Below, one piece after another: positions 43,638 to 53,589 of a stretch of 64,000 bases of DNA; position 1 is the first letter of the stretch, and every line of letters starts with the position of its first letter. Location of the stretch: NCBI RefSeq assembly GCF_020176955.2, contig NZ_JAIUCZ020000013.1, positions 1 through 64,000 on the forward strand, read 5' to 3'. Origin of the DNA: Nocardia sp. alder85J (lineage in GTDB: Bacteria > Actinomycetota > Actinomycetes > Mycobacteriales > Mycobacteriaceae). Under the pieces are notes generated by a model. It worked only from the letters and a program-made list of their open reading frames with translations. It was not told the origin of the DNA and did not search any database. A program made the position numbers and the translations under genes.

Positions 43638-44704
43638 CCCTGGTCGACGTCCGCTGATGATTCGTCAAGCGGCTGGCGATGCAGCAGGGACCGGTCGGCC
43701 GGGACGAGGGGGTGCGGTTCTCCGGTGAGTGCCGAAAGTGCTTGGGCGACTTCCCATTGTGAGGCGCGTACGTAGGTGAGGGTGGTGGCGTCGTGGCGGG
43801 TGGGTTGGGTGTGTCCGGCGTAGGCGCGCGTGACGGCGTAGCCGAAGTGGCGTTCGACCCAGGTGAGGGTGGTGTGGCGGAGCCAGTGGGCGGTGATCTG
43901 CTGGGTTGCCACCCAGGGGAGGTGGGTGCCGATGCGGGTCCAGAGGCTGTCGTATCGGCGGCCGGTGAGTGGTCGGCCGTTGCGGTAGCGCAGGAGTGGT
44001 TGTTCGGGGTCGTTGCGGCCGCGTTCGTGGTGGTGTTGCAGGAGTGCCTGCATGAGGGTGGGGGAGATGGGTTGCCAGCGGGTGGTGTGGCCTTTTTCCC
44101 GGAGGAGGATGAGGCATTGGGTGGGGTCCAGGTCGCGGGGGCGGAGGTTGAGGACGCCGCTGCGTCGGCAGGCGGTTTCGATGTGGAGGCGGAGGATCAG
44201 GGTGTCGAGGTCGGGATCGTTGCCGGTGGTGGTCGCGGTGTCGATGATCGCGGCGAGCAGAGGTGTGGGCAGCGAGGTGCGCAGGCTGGGGTGGCGTGGC
44301 GGTTGGAGGATCGCGCCGGCGGGATTGCCACTTGCGAGGTAGCCGTCCTCGGCGGCGTGCTTGTAGAGGTAGCGCAGTGCGTTGGTCATGTGTTCGGCTG
44401 CGGATCGGCCGTCACGAGAGTTGCTGCGGATGCGGGCGGTTCGGCGTGTGCGCTCGATGAGTTGTTCGAGTTCGAGTGGGGTTGGTTCGTCGAGTCGGCG
44501 GTCGCCCCAGGTGTCGGTGAGTCGGCGTAAGTAGGGGCTGTAGGTGCGGAGGGTGCCTGGGGTGAGGGTGTTCTGGAGTTGCGGGATGTATTGCCGGAAG
44601 GTCGGTATCGGTACGGTCGTGCTGGGCTGGTCGATGAGTTGCTCGGGACGGATGCCGAGTTTGTCGAGGATCAGGCGCGCGGCGTCCAGATCGGGGGAGT
44701 TCAT
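43631..44704 (-). CDS. Tyrosine recombinase/integrase A
   Basis: A 357-aa integrase. The N-terminal SAM-like domain (LTPGTLRTYSPYLRRLTDTW) is followed by catalytic residues: Arg in ETACRRSGVLNLRPRDLD, box II HWLRHTTLTWVER, His in AYAGHTQP and Tyr in TLTYVRASQWEVA. The ATG (44702-44704) overlaps the stop of the AbrB-like gene as ATGA. It is a clear paralogue of the integrase at 51976-53007, including the C-terminal ALTGEPHPLV. Confidence 0.9.
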   Translation of the reverse strand: MNSPDLDAARLILDKLGIRPEQLIDQPSTTVPIPTFRQYIPQLQNTLTPGTLRTYSPYLRRLTDTWGDRRLDEPTPLELEQLIERTRRTARIRSNSRDGRSAAEHMTNALRYLYKHAAEDGYLASGNPAGAILQPPRHPSLRTSLPTPLLAAIIDTATTTGNDPDLDTLILRLHIETACRRSGVLNLRPRDLDPTQCLILLREKGHTTRWQPISPTLMQALLQHHHERGRNDPEQPLLRYRNGRPLTGRRYDSLWTRIGTHLPWVATQQITAHWLRHTTLTWVERHFGYAVTRAYAGHTQPTRHDATTLTYVRASQWEVAQALSALTGEPHPLVPADRSLLHRQPLDESSADVDQGW

Positions 44705-45123
44705 CGGTGGTCCGGGGTGCTGTGTTCGGCGAGGTGCAGCAGCTCGTACAGGGCCCCCGGCGCGTAGATGAGTACCTGCTCGTGGAGGGCTATGAGCAGC
44801 AGGCGATCTCCGGTGTCGAGGTGGATTCTGGCTCGGATTGCCGCCGGTATCCGGAAGTGGCGGTGACGGTCGAGCCGGTGTTTCGACGATTCGGCCGCGG
44901 CAGTGAGTATCAGCGCGGGGCCACGGACCGTCGGGTGGAGGTGGTGGCCGGGGTGCCATCCGAGGCGCTCGAAGACCGACGAGGCCGCGAGCCGGCCATC
45001 GGCGGTGAGCGTGGAGACAGCGATATACGGCTGTTCGGCCCCGGGGAGATCCCGGTGGATCAGCGGTAGCGGGAGCTGTACTGGGTGAGCGCGTGATGTG
45101 CTGGGTGGGAAGTAGTGCACCAT
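44701..45123 (-). CDS. AbrB/SpoVT-like DNA-binding protein A
   Basis: A 140-aa protein starting at ATG 45123, with GAGGACCGA directly upstream. The C-terminal half has a swapped-hairpin AbrB pattern (HFRIPAAIRARIHLDTGDR followed by LLLIALHEQVLIYAPGALY). It is coupled to the integrase that follows. The same pair occurs at 53474-51976. The role is probably regulation of the integrase or formation of a recombination complex. Confidence 0.7.
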   Translation of the reverse strand: MVHYFPPSTSRAHPVQLPLPLIHRDLPGAEQPYIAVSTLTADGRLAASSVFERLGWHPGHHLHPTVRGPALILTAAAESSKHRLDRHRHFRIPAAIRARIHLDTGDRLLLIALHEQVLIYAPGALYELLHLAEHSTPDHR

Positions 45124-45326
45124 TCGGTCCTCGATCGGCGTGTGACGCGAGTCGAGTCCCCTGCTCATTCCATAGAAGCCGAAAAACGGTCCGTGCGCCA
45201 CCCCGACGGCAGTTCGCGGCGTGCGCAGGCGGAAGGAATTGGCCGGTCTGCGGTGGCCGCGGGTGATGTCACGAGGCCTTCGCCGACTGCCGGTGAGGCG
45301 GTGGCCTTCTGGGGATGCCGGGGTGG

Positions 45327-48300
45327 TCAGGGTCCGATGTCGTGGGGAGGCTGAATCGTCGGGTCGTGGTGCCCGAGATCGTGGGGTTCGACGCTGTTCT
45401 CACCCGTGGGGTCCGTAGCGTGACGATTTTTCCGTTCGGCTGCCAGTTGGTCGGGCGTGAGGTGGTGACGGCGGTCCCGCTCTGCGTGGAGACCGTCGAG
45501 TTGTGCACGCAGCCGAGAACTTTCGCTCGGTTCATCCGAGGAGAACAGGAACGTGTAGGTGTCGGCGAGGGTGAGACGCTGGTGCAGGTCGTCGATCTGC
45601 TGGATGAGTTCGGTGTCGGTCAGGGTGCGCAGTGGCTCGTCGAACGGATCCTCGGGTGCGGTGTCCGGTATCGGGTCGGCGGGAGATACCGGTGCTGAGC
45701 CGATATCGGTGTGCAGCAGTGCTTCGGCGCGCCAGGCCAGCGCGGTGGTGAGTTGGTGGGGGCGGATGCTGCCGGTGTCGGCTTGGCCGCCGAGGAGCAG
45801 TTCGTAGGCGGTGGCAAGGATATCGCGGGGTGTCCAGCCGCTGGCGGTGGCGTGATCGATGGCGGCGACGAGGCGTGGCCAGGCCGGATCGTTGATCAGG
45901 AGGTCGGCGGTGTCGGTGCCGAGGAGTTCGGCCAGTTGTGGTGTCCAATACGGCCTCAGGGCGTCGGTGGTGGTGTGCAGCGCGGCGGGTTCGATCTGCA
46001 GGCGTGACCACAGTGCGGCAGCGGGCATGTCGTCGGGCAGTGGCCGGCTGGCGGCGGCGGTGCCGAGGAGGGTTTCGATGGGGAGGCCGGCGCGGGCAGC
46101 GAGGTCGATCTTGTCGGCGAGGACCGGCCAGTACGGGTCGGTGAGCAGGCGGGCGTCGAGGCGTTTGGCCAGGGCGGACCAGGTATGGGTGGCGTAGTGG
46201 AGATCACCGATGGTGTCGGTGACGCGGGCGTCGAGTAGCTGCTGGTAGATGCGTTCCAGGGCGGGGTAGCGCGGCGGTCCGGTCGGGCGAGTGTCGGTGT
46301 CGTCGATGTGGTGGGCGGCACGCCAGACGGCGAGGTCGGCGAGGAGGCGGGGGTCGCTGTGCAGCAGCGGTTGTGCCCACCTGGGTGCGGTGACGGGTGT
46401 CCAGGCGGCGGTGTCGTGGGCGATCTGGGCGGCGAGGTCGGCGATGATGTGCGCGCGGGCGTGCAGGTGTTCGGAACCGAGGGCGTTGGGGAAGCAGTGG
46501 GTCCAGGGCAGGGGTCCGGTTCCGGTGGAGTGTCTTCCGGTGGGATCGAGACGTCGGTCGAGGACGGCGGCGATGTCGGTGGCGGTGTCGAGTTCGCGTT
46601 CGGTCGCGGCCATGTGCAAGGCGGCGACGGGGTCGCGGCCTCGGGTGGCGAGGATGGCGAGGTGCTGACGGAGGACAGGGTAGGAGGGGCTGTCGGTGAG
46701 GTGGGGGTCGATGGTTTCGGCGGCGGCGTCGAGGCGGGCGAGGACGGTGTCGCCGACGGCGTGTTCGGCGGCCATGCCGACGGCGTCGAGGTAGATGTCC
46801 ACGGCCCGACCCAGTCGCCGCGCCGGGTCGAGGGCTGTGCGTAGCTCGGCGTACGGGGACATCGGGGTGGTGTCGCGGCCGAGGATCCGGCAGAGGATTT
46901 CGACGGCGGTGCGGGGGAGCACGGCGGGTTCGGTCCAGAAGGAGGCTTCGCTGCCGTCGAGGGCGGTGGGGACGTAGGCGTGGTTGGCGTGGACGCCGCG
47001 GGTCAGGGCGACGTAGAGCTGGTTGTGGGTTTCGCGGCCGGTGAGGGCGACGTGGCAGGTGTCGACGGTCAGCCCTTGTGCGGCGTTGATGGTGACGGCG
47101 TAGCCGAGGCGGACATGTGCGCGCAAATAGTCGGCCGGGAGGTGCACGGTGCCGGGCCGGAGGTGGCCGGCGTGCAGGCGGCGGGCGGTGAGGCTGCCGT
47201 CGGGATGGACGGTGGTGACGGTCCACCGGTAGCCGTTGCGCACCCAGTCGGTGTCACCGACGCGCAGCCGGGGATTGTTGCGGCGGGTGCAGATGAGGTC
47301 ACCGGCGGAGGCGTAATTGGTGTCGGACAGCAGCGTGTTCGGTCCGGGCGGGTGGTGGGTGCGGGCGAGGCGGTCGCTACGGGCGCGGTGGTTGAGTTCG
47401 CGGACGATGTCGTGGGTCGGGGCGAGCATGAGGGCGTCGTGGCCGCTGATGTGGTCGTCGATCCAGGCGGTGTAGGCGTCGTCGCAGGTGGCGGCCGGGC
47501 TGCCGGTGTGGATGCGGCCGTTGTCCAGATACCAGCCGAGCCCGGCGGGGTCACCGTCGCGGAGTTGCAGGCAGGCGGCGGCTTCTCCGGGGGAGGCGAA
47601 CCGGACGACCTGTGTCAAGGTGGCGGGGGGATTGGCCTCGGCCATGTCGGTTGCGGCGTCGGCGGCGTCGATGGCGGGTAGCTGCCGGTCGTCGCCGAGG
47701 CAGCGGACGGTCGCGTCACGCGAGGCCAGGAACTCCAGCAGCCGTACCCGTTTCGCGTCCGCGAGCTGGATGTGCTCGTCGACGAGGACCAGGGTCGACG
47801 GACCTATGTCGAGGACCCATTGTGGCAGCGGAGGCGGTCCTCGACGATCGGTGTCGTGTGCGTGGCCGGGGGTGTGGGCGGCGAGGACGGTGAGGAGTTT
47901 GTCGACGGTTTCGGCACGGGCACTGGTGGATTCGCGGAGCACGTCGGCGGCGGCCGCGGTCGGGGTGAGCCCGACAACGGTGCCGCCGCTGCGGTGCCAG
48001 GCGTCCACCAGCACTCGCATCGTGGTGGTTTTGCCGGTGCCGGCGGGTGCGTTCGCGGTATGGATCCGCATCGGTGAGTGCGCGAACATGGTCAGGACAG
48101 CCAGTTGGCCTTCGTTGAGTTGCCGGTCTCGATGGGCCGGATCGCGCTGGTAGGCGTCGACTGCGGCGGCCAGCACGTCCGGGGTGAGCGCGCGGCCGCC
48201 GGGCTGTAGCGACAGGTCGATCAGTCGCGCACCGATATCGAGGGCTGAGGCGGTGGTGTAGTGCTGCGCTCCGGCGACGGCGTGGACGCTGCTGCCGTCG

Positions 48301-49895
48301 CGATGCGCGAACATCGCCGGCACCCGGCGTAGGACCGGATGCGCGGCGGCGTCGGGATTGCCGCGCGCGATCACCCGTGACGGCGACAACGCTTCGCGTT
48401 CCAGCTGATCGGCGATGACATCGACGTCGTGTGGGGCGACCCGGCCCCGGATGTGCCGCTCGATCTCGCTGCGCAGATGATGCCGCTGCCATACCGACCG
48501 TTGCGCCGACACCTGCGCCACCACCCGGTCGGCGGCAGCGGTCAGCCAGGCACGATCGGTCACCGGACGTTCGCGCTGCGAGCCATTGGTCACAGCGGAC
48601 AGCATGTGGGCCAGCGCATCCCGGCCGCCGAGGATGGTGGCGGCGTGAGCACGCCAGTCGGCGTGCTGCTCCGCGCGGGTGCGTAGCCCGTGTTTGGCGG
48701 GTCGGGTTTCGAGGGTGGCGCGTTCGGCCAGCCGGTACATTTCCGCGGGCATCGGCTCCCGCCCGAGTTGCTGCTGGAAGGCGACGGACAGTTCGCCGAG
48801 CCGGCGCGTGATCGCGGCATCGCGCTGCGACCAGTGCTCGATCAGCTCCATCGGAATGCCGACGATTTCACGGATCGGCCGCTTCGAGGGATCGGTTCCC
48901 GGGCGTTCGGTGAATGTCACGCCCAGCAGACGTTCGAGGTGGGCCTCGAGACGGGTGTTGTAGATCTCGCTGACGGTGACCACAGCCCGGTAGATCATGG
49001 CGCCGTCGAGGGTGCGCCAGCGGCCGTCGAGGGTACGGACCCGGTTCGCGATCAAAACGTGGGTGTGCAGATCCGGGTCCCCACAGCGGCTGTCGCGGTG
49101 CAGGAATCGCGCGGCGACCATTCCCTCCACCTCCACCTGCCGGACTCCGTTGCGGCCCAGCCGGGTGTAGAGGGCGTGCTGTTGCAGCCACGTGAGCGCG
49201 TCGTCGACCGCCGCCTCGTGCGCGGCCTGGACCAGGTCGCCGGTCTCTCGTGGTGCGACCGCCCACAGCACCGACACCGATTTCACCGGCGAGAAGGTGA
49301 TGTCGAACCCCGCGACCGCCGCCGAGGACGGGCGGGAAATCTGTGCCACCCAGCCTGACAGTTCACGCTGATCGAGCGGTGCGCGACCGTACCGGTCGGC
49401 GAACATCTCCCGCGCCACACGGGTCCGCAGGCGAGCACGGTCGGCCTCGGGGATCGCCGCGTGCGGATCGTGGCCTCGCGCAGTGTTGAAGGCGGCGAAC
49501 GCTTCTGCTGATCGCCGCCGGAATTCGGAACCGCCGGAATACATTCGATAGGGGTTGCCCAGCCGTGATGCCCGCTCGGCCGCACGTGTCGCCTCTCCGG
49601 GTTTCGCGCCCGCGGCGATCTCGGCCGTGATCACCTGGGCCTCGATCGCATCGGCGTTCGGATGTCGGCCGACACCCCACAGGGCCTTCATCTGCGCCTC
49701 GGTGACCTCGTCTCCGGGCTGGATTCCCAACGCGGACAAGCCGTCACCGTGCCAGCGGCCCGGGGCTTCACCTCGGGCGCTGTAGTAGTCGGACAGGCTC
49801 GACGAGCCTCGGTCGGACACGTCGTAGGCGGCGGTCTGACGGAGGTAGTACAGGTAGCCGTTGCCTGCCATCACCTTGTGCAGCGTCGCTGTCAC
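45327..49895 (-). CDS. MobF-type conjugative relaxase-helicase (TraA/TrwC-like)
   Basis: About 1,522 aa from GTG 49895, with GGAAGG immediately before it; ATG 49871 is an alternative. N-terminal Tyr cluster NGYLYYLRQTAAYD is the likely nicking site, TFSPVKSVSVLWA and the three-His motif GDPDLHTHVLIANR near residue 275 bind metal. A superfamily 1 helicase follows with Walker A APAGTGKTTTMRVL near 618, LVLVDEHIQLAD, and YAVTINAAQGLTVD. The last 500 residues are a helical, accessory region. It would nick at oriT and unwind the transferred strand, marking the region as a conjugative or mobilisable island. No VirB4 or FtsK-type transfer ATPase is seen in this window. Confidence 0.92.
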   Translation of the reverse strand: MTATLHKVMAGNGYLYYLRQTAAYDVSDRGSSSLSDYYSARGEAPGRWHGDGLSALGIQPGDEVTEAQMKALWGVGRHPNADAIEAQVITAEIAAGAKPGEATRAAERASRLGNPYRMYSGGSEFRRRSAEAFAAFNTARGHDPHAAIPEADRARLRTRVAREMFADRYGRAPLDQRELSGWVAQISRPSSAAVAGFDITFSPVKSVSVLWAVAPRETGDLVQAAHEAAVDDALTWLQQHALYTRLGRNGVRQVEVEGMVAARFLHRDSRCGDPDLHTHVLIANRVRTLDGRWRTLDGAMIYRAVVTVSEIYNTRLEAHLERLLGVTFTERPGTDPSKRPIREIVGIPMELIEHWSQRDAAITRRLGELSVAFQQQLGREPMPAEMYRLAERATLETRPAKHGLRTRAEQHADWRAHAATILGGRDALAHMLSAVTNGSQRERPVTDRAWLTAAADRVVAQVSAQRSVWQRHHLRSEIERHIRGRVAPHDVDVIADQLEREALSPSRVIARGNPDAAAHPVLRRVPAMFAHRDGSSVHAVAGAQHYTTASALDIGARLIDLSLQPGGRALTPDVLAAAVDAYQRDPAHRDRQLNEGQLAVLTMFAHSPMRIHTANAPAGTGKTTTMRVLVDAWHRSGGTVVGLTPTAAAADVLRESTSARAETVDKLLTVLAAHTPGHAHDTDRRGPPPLPQWVLDIGPSTLVLVDEHIQLADAKRVRLLEFLASRDATVRCLGDDRQLPAIDAADAATDMAEANPPATLTQVVRFASPGEAAACLQLRDGDPAGLGWYLDNGRIHTGSPAATCDDAYTAWIDDHISGHDALMLAPTHDIVRELNHRARSDRLARTHHPPGPNTLLSDTNYASAGDLICTRRNNPRLRVGDTDWVRNGYRWTVTTVHPDGSLTARRLHAGHLRPGTVHLPADYLRAHVRLGYAVTINAAQGLTVDTCHVALTGRETHNQLYVALTRGVHANHAYVPTALDGSEASFWTEPAVLPRTAVEILCRILGRDTTPMSPYAELRTALDPARRLGRAVDIYLDAVGMAAEHAVGDTVLARLDAAAETIDPHLTDSPSYPVLRQHLAILATRGRDPVAALHMAATERELDTATDIAAVLDRRLDPTGRHSTGTGPLPWTHCFPNALGSEHLHARAHIIADLAAQIAHDTAAWTPVTAPRWAQPLLHSDPRLLADLAVWRAAHHIDDTDTRPTGPPRYPALERIYQQLLDARVTDTIGDLHYATHTWSALAKRLDARLLTDPYWPVLADKIDLAARAGLPIETLLGTAAASRPLPDDMPAAALWSRLQIEPAALHTTTDALRPYWTPQLAELLGTDTADLLINDPAWPRLVAAIDHATASGWTPRDILATAYELLLGGQADTGSIRPHQLTTALAWRAEALLHTDIGSAPVSPADPIPDTAPEDPFDEPLRTLTDTELIQQIDDLHQRLTLADTYTFLFSSDEPSESSRLRAQLDGLHAERDRRHHLTPDQLAAERKNRHATDPTGENSVEPHDLGHHDPTIQPPHDIGP

Positions 49896-50390
49896 CCTTC
49901 CAGCGAACGCTCGATGACAGGTTTTGGCGAGCCCTAGTATATACACTGAAATTGTCGAATTAGTAAAATCCTTAGGTGTTTACGAAATTGTGATCCTGAA
50001 TGCAAGAGGTCTGCCTGTCGTGAATTGAGATGTGGGCGTTGTGCATCGAATATCAGCAGGTTGGGTGAGTCTGTGGCATGGATCGGTATGACTGGTGATG
50101 TCTGCGTGATCAGAGGTGAGTATCGGTGGTGTAGAAGGTGTCTCAGGATCTCCGGTTTCAGCACGTCAGCGCGGCGCGACGACCGCCGATGCGTCTCGGC
50201 GGGAAGCGCGGCCGGTGAGCGCGAACCGAGGACGACCTGACCTGGACGGCGGCCCGCCGGAGCCGGCCGCGCGGCAGTGAGCGTCGATCGTGCAGGATGC
50301 CGGTGCTCTCGCCGAACCTGCCCAACGGCTGCCGTCGTCGTGCCGATCGAAGAGGCGCAGTGCGCGGCGGACAGCGGCGATGATGACCTG
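49896..50390. promoter_or_regulatory. AT-richer intergenic region upstream of relaxase
   Basis: The first 90 nt are unusually AT-rich for this genome (around 49935-49990, with TAGTATATACAC) and probably contain the relaxase promoter. An oriT would be expected near here, but I cannot point to a definite inverted repeat or nick site. The rest holds no gene I can support. Confidence 0.35.
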
Positions 50391-50921
50391 ATGGGCAATC
50401 TCCTGGTGTTGATCAACGGTTTGCCCGGTGCCGGTAAAACGACACTGGGGCGAGCGCTTGCCCCGGTCCTGAACGCGCGATTGTTGTCGAAGGACGCCGT
50501 CAAGGAAGCGCTGGCGTCCTGCCTGGACAACGCCGACGACATCCCGGCGTTGGGCGGGATCGCGATGGATACGGTGTGGGCTCTGGCCCGCGCGATTCCG
50601 TCCAACGTGGTCGTCGACTCGTGGTCGTTCAGGCCGCGCGATCTCGGCTTCGCGAGGATGGGAATCGAGATGGTCGGCGCCGACCGTGTCGTGGAGATCT
50701 GGTGTGATGTCCCGGCCACCGTCGCCAGGAAGCGGTACCGGAGCCGGCGCCGGGCCGCCGTCCACCGTGACGAACAGCGTCTGGCCGACGACTGGGACAC
50801 CTGGGCCGAGCACGCCGCGCCGTTGGGCCTGGCCGCGACCGTCTTCGTCGACACCACCGGACCGGTCGACTGTGCCGTCCTCGCCGAGCAGGTCGACCGT
50901 GTCGGCAGCGCACCGTGGTGA
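50391..50921 (+). CDS. P-loop kinase (AAA/zeta-toxin-like or chloramphenicol-kinase-like)
   Basis: A 176-aa protein from ATG 50391 (GTG 50340 possible). Walker A is LINGLPGAGKTTLGRAL at the N-terminus, and SKDAVKEAL, NVVVDSWSFRPRDL and a basic lid RKRYRSRRRAAVHRDEQ follow. This is the small-molecule kinase/zeta-toxin type of fold; the substrate cannot be read from sequence. It points toward the DUF2637 gene and ends 15 nt before it. Confidence 0.75.
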   Translation: MGNLLVLINGLPGAGKTTLGRALAPVLNARLLSKDAVKEALASCLDNADDIPALGGIAMDTVWALARAIPSNVVVDSWSFRPRDLGFARMGIEMVGADRVVEIWCDVPATVARKRYRSRRRAAVHRDEQRLADDWDTWAEHAAPLGLAATVFVDTTGPVDCAVLAEQVDRVGSAPW

Positions 50922-50936
50922 CGACCGGAACCGACG

Positions 50937-51911
50937 TCACTGCACAGGATCCGGCCGCGGCGGACCGACAACCTTCTCCGCCGTCACCGGAAGGCGGCCG
51001 GATGTGGTGGCGCAGGAATTCGATTCGCGTGCTGCCGGTGCCGGGTCACGGTGCGCCGGTGGCGGCGCGTCCATACTCCGAGGGCGCGGTGGCTGCTCGG
51101 TGGCTGCCGTGTGGTCGGTCAGCGTGGCCGCGAGGCGGAGGATTCTGCTGACGCCGGAGCGGCTGCGGCCCGCTCGGCGTGCGATCGCGCTCGGGGTCAA
51201 GCCGTCGTCGTAATGCCAGGCGAGCATCCGGGCCACATCGTCCGGATTCCGGCGGCGCGCCGGGTCACGGTCGCAGATGGTTGTGGCGATGTGCGTCCAG
51301 TCGCGCCGCGGCACAGGTGGTCCGGCGTCGGTGCTCTCGGTGTGGGCAACGCCGGTGCCGATTTCGTTGTGCGCACGACTTTCGCCGCTTGTGCTCCGAC
51401 TTGGGTCGAGTGTGCGCTGCTCGGTGTCCGGCTCGTGCACACGGGTCGTTTGCGCGAGTGCGAGTATCGCCACGGTCGCTTGGGTCATCGAGCCTTCGAT
51501 GATCGTCGGCCACAGCCATGCCTGTCCTGCCGGGACTGCGGCCAGGATCGCCAGGGCGCGCAGGGCGGTGAACGAAAGCCAGAAGGCCCCGCCGGCGATG
51601 AGCACGGTCATGAACGTGGCGACGATGTGCACGCCGCGGGATCGGGTGTGGGTGCGCAGGAGAACGGTCACGCCGTGCACGGCCGCGATCAACGCGATGG
51701 GCGGGACGACCGCGACACCGGCGGCCAGACCGGGCAGGGTGTGGGCGTGAAGGACAGCGTGAACGGCGTTGCCGGTCACGCTGACACCAGCGGCCGTGGT
51801 CAGCACGCACCAGAAGAAGACGTGTGCACGAGCGTGATGGATGTCCGGAGCAACGGGGTGTGCCGGGCCGGGGTGTGGTGCCCGCGCCGCAGCCGTGGAA
51901 CGTCGGGACAT
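50937..51911 (-). CDS. DUF2637 (SpdB-like) membrane protein
   Basis: A 324-aa protein with four N-terminal transmembrane segments (VFFWCVLTTAAGVSVTGNAV; GLAAGVAVVPPIALIAAVHG; VATFMTVLIAGGAFWLSFTA; AILAAVPAGQAWLWPTIIEG) and a cytoplasmic C-terminal HTH-like part (DDGLTPSAIARRAGRSRSGV). DUF2637 proteins are found in actinomycete integrative elements, where they act in mycelial spreading or replication control. AGGACC lies six nt before the ATG. Confidence 0.8.
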   Translation of the reverse strand: MSRRSTAAARAPHPGPAHPVAPDIHHARAHVFFWCVLTTAAGVSVTGNAVHAVLHAHTLPGLAAGVAVVPPIALIAAVHGVTVLLRTHTRSRGVHIVATFMTVLIAGGAFWLSFTALRALAILAAVPAGQAWLWPTIIEGSMTQATVAILALAQTTRVHEPDTEQRTLDPSRSTSGESRAHNEIGTGVAHTESTDAGPPVPRRDWTHIATTICDRDPARRRNPDDVARMLAWHYDDGLTPSAIARRAGRSRSGVSRILRLAATLTDHTAATEQPPRPRSMDAPPPAHRDPAPAARESNSCATTSGRLPVTAEKVVGPPRPDPVQ

Positions 51912-51975
51912 GGTGGGGTCCTGTTCGGGCGGTGATGGGTCGGCCGTGCGCGCACTGTGCGCACGGCCGACCGGT

Positions 51976-53007
51976 TCACCGCTGATCGGTGTGCGCGGAC
52001 ACCAGCGGATGTGGTTCGCCGGTGAGCACTGCGACGGCGGTCGCGATCTCGAGGAGGCTGGCTTTCACATAGGTCGCTGTCACGCTGCCGCCTTTGCCGT
52101 CGCGGTGTCCGGCGAAGGCGTGGGCGATGGCGTAGCTGTAGGTTCGCTCGACCCAGGTGAGGGTGGTGTGGCGCAGCCAGTGTGTGGTGATGCCCTGGAC
52201 GGCCACCCACGGCAGTTCGACGCCGACGCGCGCCCACAGGGTGTCGTAGCGGCGGCGGGTGATCGGTCGTCCGCTGCTGTAGCGCAGCAGTTGACCGTGG
52301 GCCGGTGCATGCCGGTCGTGGGCGTGCTGGAGCAGGTGGCGCATCATGGTGGGCGACACCGGTTGCCAGCGGTCGCTGCATCCTTTCTCACGCAGGTAGA
52401 GCAGGCACTGGTCCGGGTCGAGATCGATCGGCCGCAACGCCAACACGCCACCGACACGGCACGCGGTTTCGGTGTGCAGCCGGATCAGCAGGCAGTCCAG
52501 CTCAGGATCGTCACTGGTATCGACGACGGCCCGATTGATTTCTGCCAGCCGATGCGAGGGGATCGCGTACCGGTTCGAGGTCCGGCGCAACGGGACCGCC
52601 ACCTGGCGGGCGGGGTTGTCCGCCGGACGGATCCAGCCCTTGTCTTCGGCGTACCGGTAGACGCAGCGGGTGGCGGTCACGAAATGTTCGGCGGCGCTGG
52701 ACCCGGTCCCGGAGCGCCGATCGCGGCGGGCACCGGCCTGCACAGCTCGTGACTGTTCCTCCAGGTCGGTTTTCGACACCTCGTCCAGACGCCGGTCGCT
52801 CCAGAGGTTCAGCAGGCGCGTGAAGTGAGTGTTGTAGGTGCGCAACGTCCCCGGCGACAGGGTCGCGGCGACCAAGGGGACGATCTCGGCGAAGGTCGGA
52901 GCCGGCGCTGCGGAGCCGACGAGGTCGGCAGGCGACAAACCCATCTGCGACAACAACACCCGTGCCGCCGCGATCGCCTCCTGCGATACCTCCGTGGAAG
53001 TGGTCAC
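51976..53007 (-). CDS. Tyrosine recombinase/integrase B
   Basis: A 343-aa integrase starting at GTG 53007, overlapping the AbrB-like stop (GTGA). The N-terminal domain LSPGTLRTYNTHFTRLLNLW is followed by Arg in TETACRVGGVLALRPIDLD, HWLRHTTLTWVER, AFAGHRDG and Tyr in TATYVKASLLEIA. It is closely similar to integrase A through the catalytic half. It lies nearest to tRNA-Leu and is the best candidate for the island's own integrase. Confidence 0.9.
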   Translation of the reverse strand: MTTSTEVSQEAIAAARVLLSQMGLSPADLVGSAAPAPTFAEIVPLVAATLSPGTLRTYNTHFTRLLNLWSDRRLDEVSKTDLEEQSRAVQAGARRDRRSGTGSSAAEHFVTATRCVYRYAEDKGWIRPADNPARQVAVPLRRTSNRYAIPSHRLAEINRAVVDTSDDPELDCLLIRLHTETACRVGGVLALRPIDLDPDQCLLYLREKGCSDRWQPVSPTMMRHLLQHAHDRHAPAHGQLLRYSSGRPITRRRYDTLWARVGVELPWVAVQGITTHWLRHTTLTWVERTYSYAIAHAFAGHRDGKGGSVTATYVKASLLEIATAVAVLTGEPHPLVSAHTDQR

Positions 53008-53474
53008 CGGCTCACGTCCTCGAGGAGGTCGAAGCTGGTGGTGAACAGCGTGTCGATCGCCGCGGGCGGGTGGATCGCGAGCCGCCCGCGGGTGACGCGG
53101 CCCAGCAACAGGACCCGGTCACCGACGAACAGGTTCACCCGCCGCCGCATCCGGTACGGGATCGCGAAACAGCCACTGCCACGGACGATCACCGGGCCGT
53201 CGGTGTCCCGCTCGACCACCAGCACGCCCGCGTCGGCGATCCGGATCCGCAGCCGGGTACCCGGTGCCCAGCCCAGTTTCCGCATGAGGGTCCGGTCCAC
53301 GACGCGCCCGGCCTGCCCGACCGTCGAGATCCCGACCAGCACGTCCGCTCCGGTCATCGGTGGCCGCACATACACCGGCATCGGACCTCGTGCGGTGGGC
53401 GTGGGCGCCGGGACGGATGGCGACGGCGGCAGCGCGGTTGCCGCCGACGAGGGCGGTATCACCGGGGCGATCAT
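53004..53474 (-). CDS. AbrB/SpoVT-like DNA-binding protein B
   Basis: Up to 156 aa; the Pro/Ala-rich first 30 residues may not be translated. The core ADVLVGISTVGQAGRVVDRT and IRIADAGVLVVERD is followed by a second hairpin FAIPYRMRRRVNLFVGDRVL, typical of AbrB/SpoVT domains. It forms a coupled pair with integrase B, mirroring the A pair. Confidence 0.65.
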   Translation of the reverse strand: MIAPVIPPSSAATALPPSPSVPAPTPTARGPMPVYVRPPMTGADVLVGISTVGQAGRVVDRTLMRKLGWAPGTRLRIRIADAGVLVVERDTDGPVIVRGSGCFAIPYRMRRRVNLFVGDRVLLLGRVTRGRLAIHPPAAIDTLFTTSFDLLEDVSR

Positions 53475-53589
53475 CGCCGCACCACCGTGCGAAGCCCGGC
53501 GATGGGCAGACGTGCTCGAAACTGCCCCTGGATCGACGCCGGGGCAGGGGAAGTTCGCTGGTAGAAGTACCGCATACAGGTCTCCTCAC

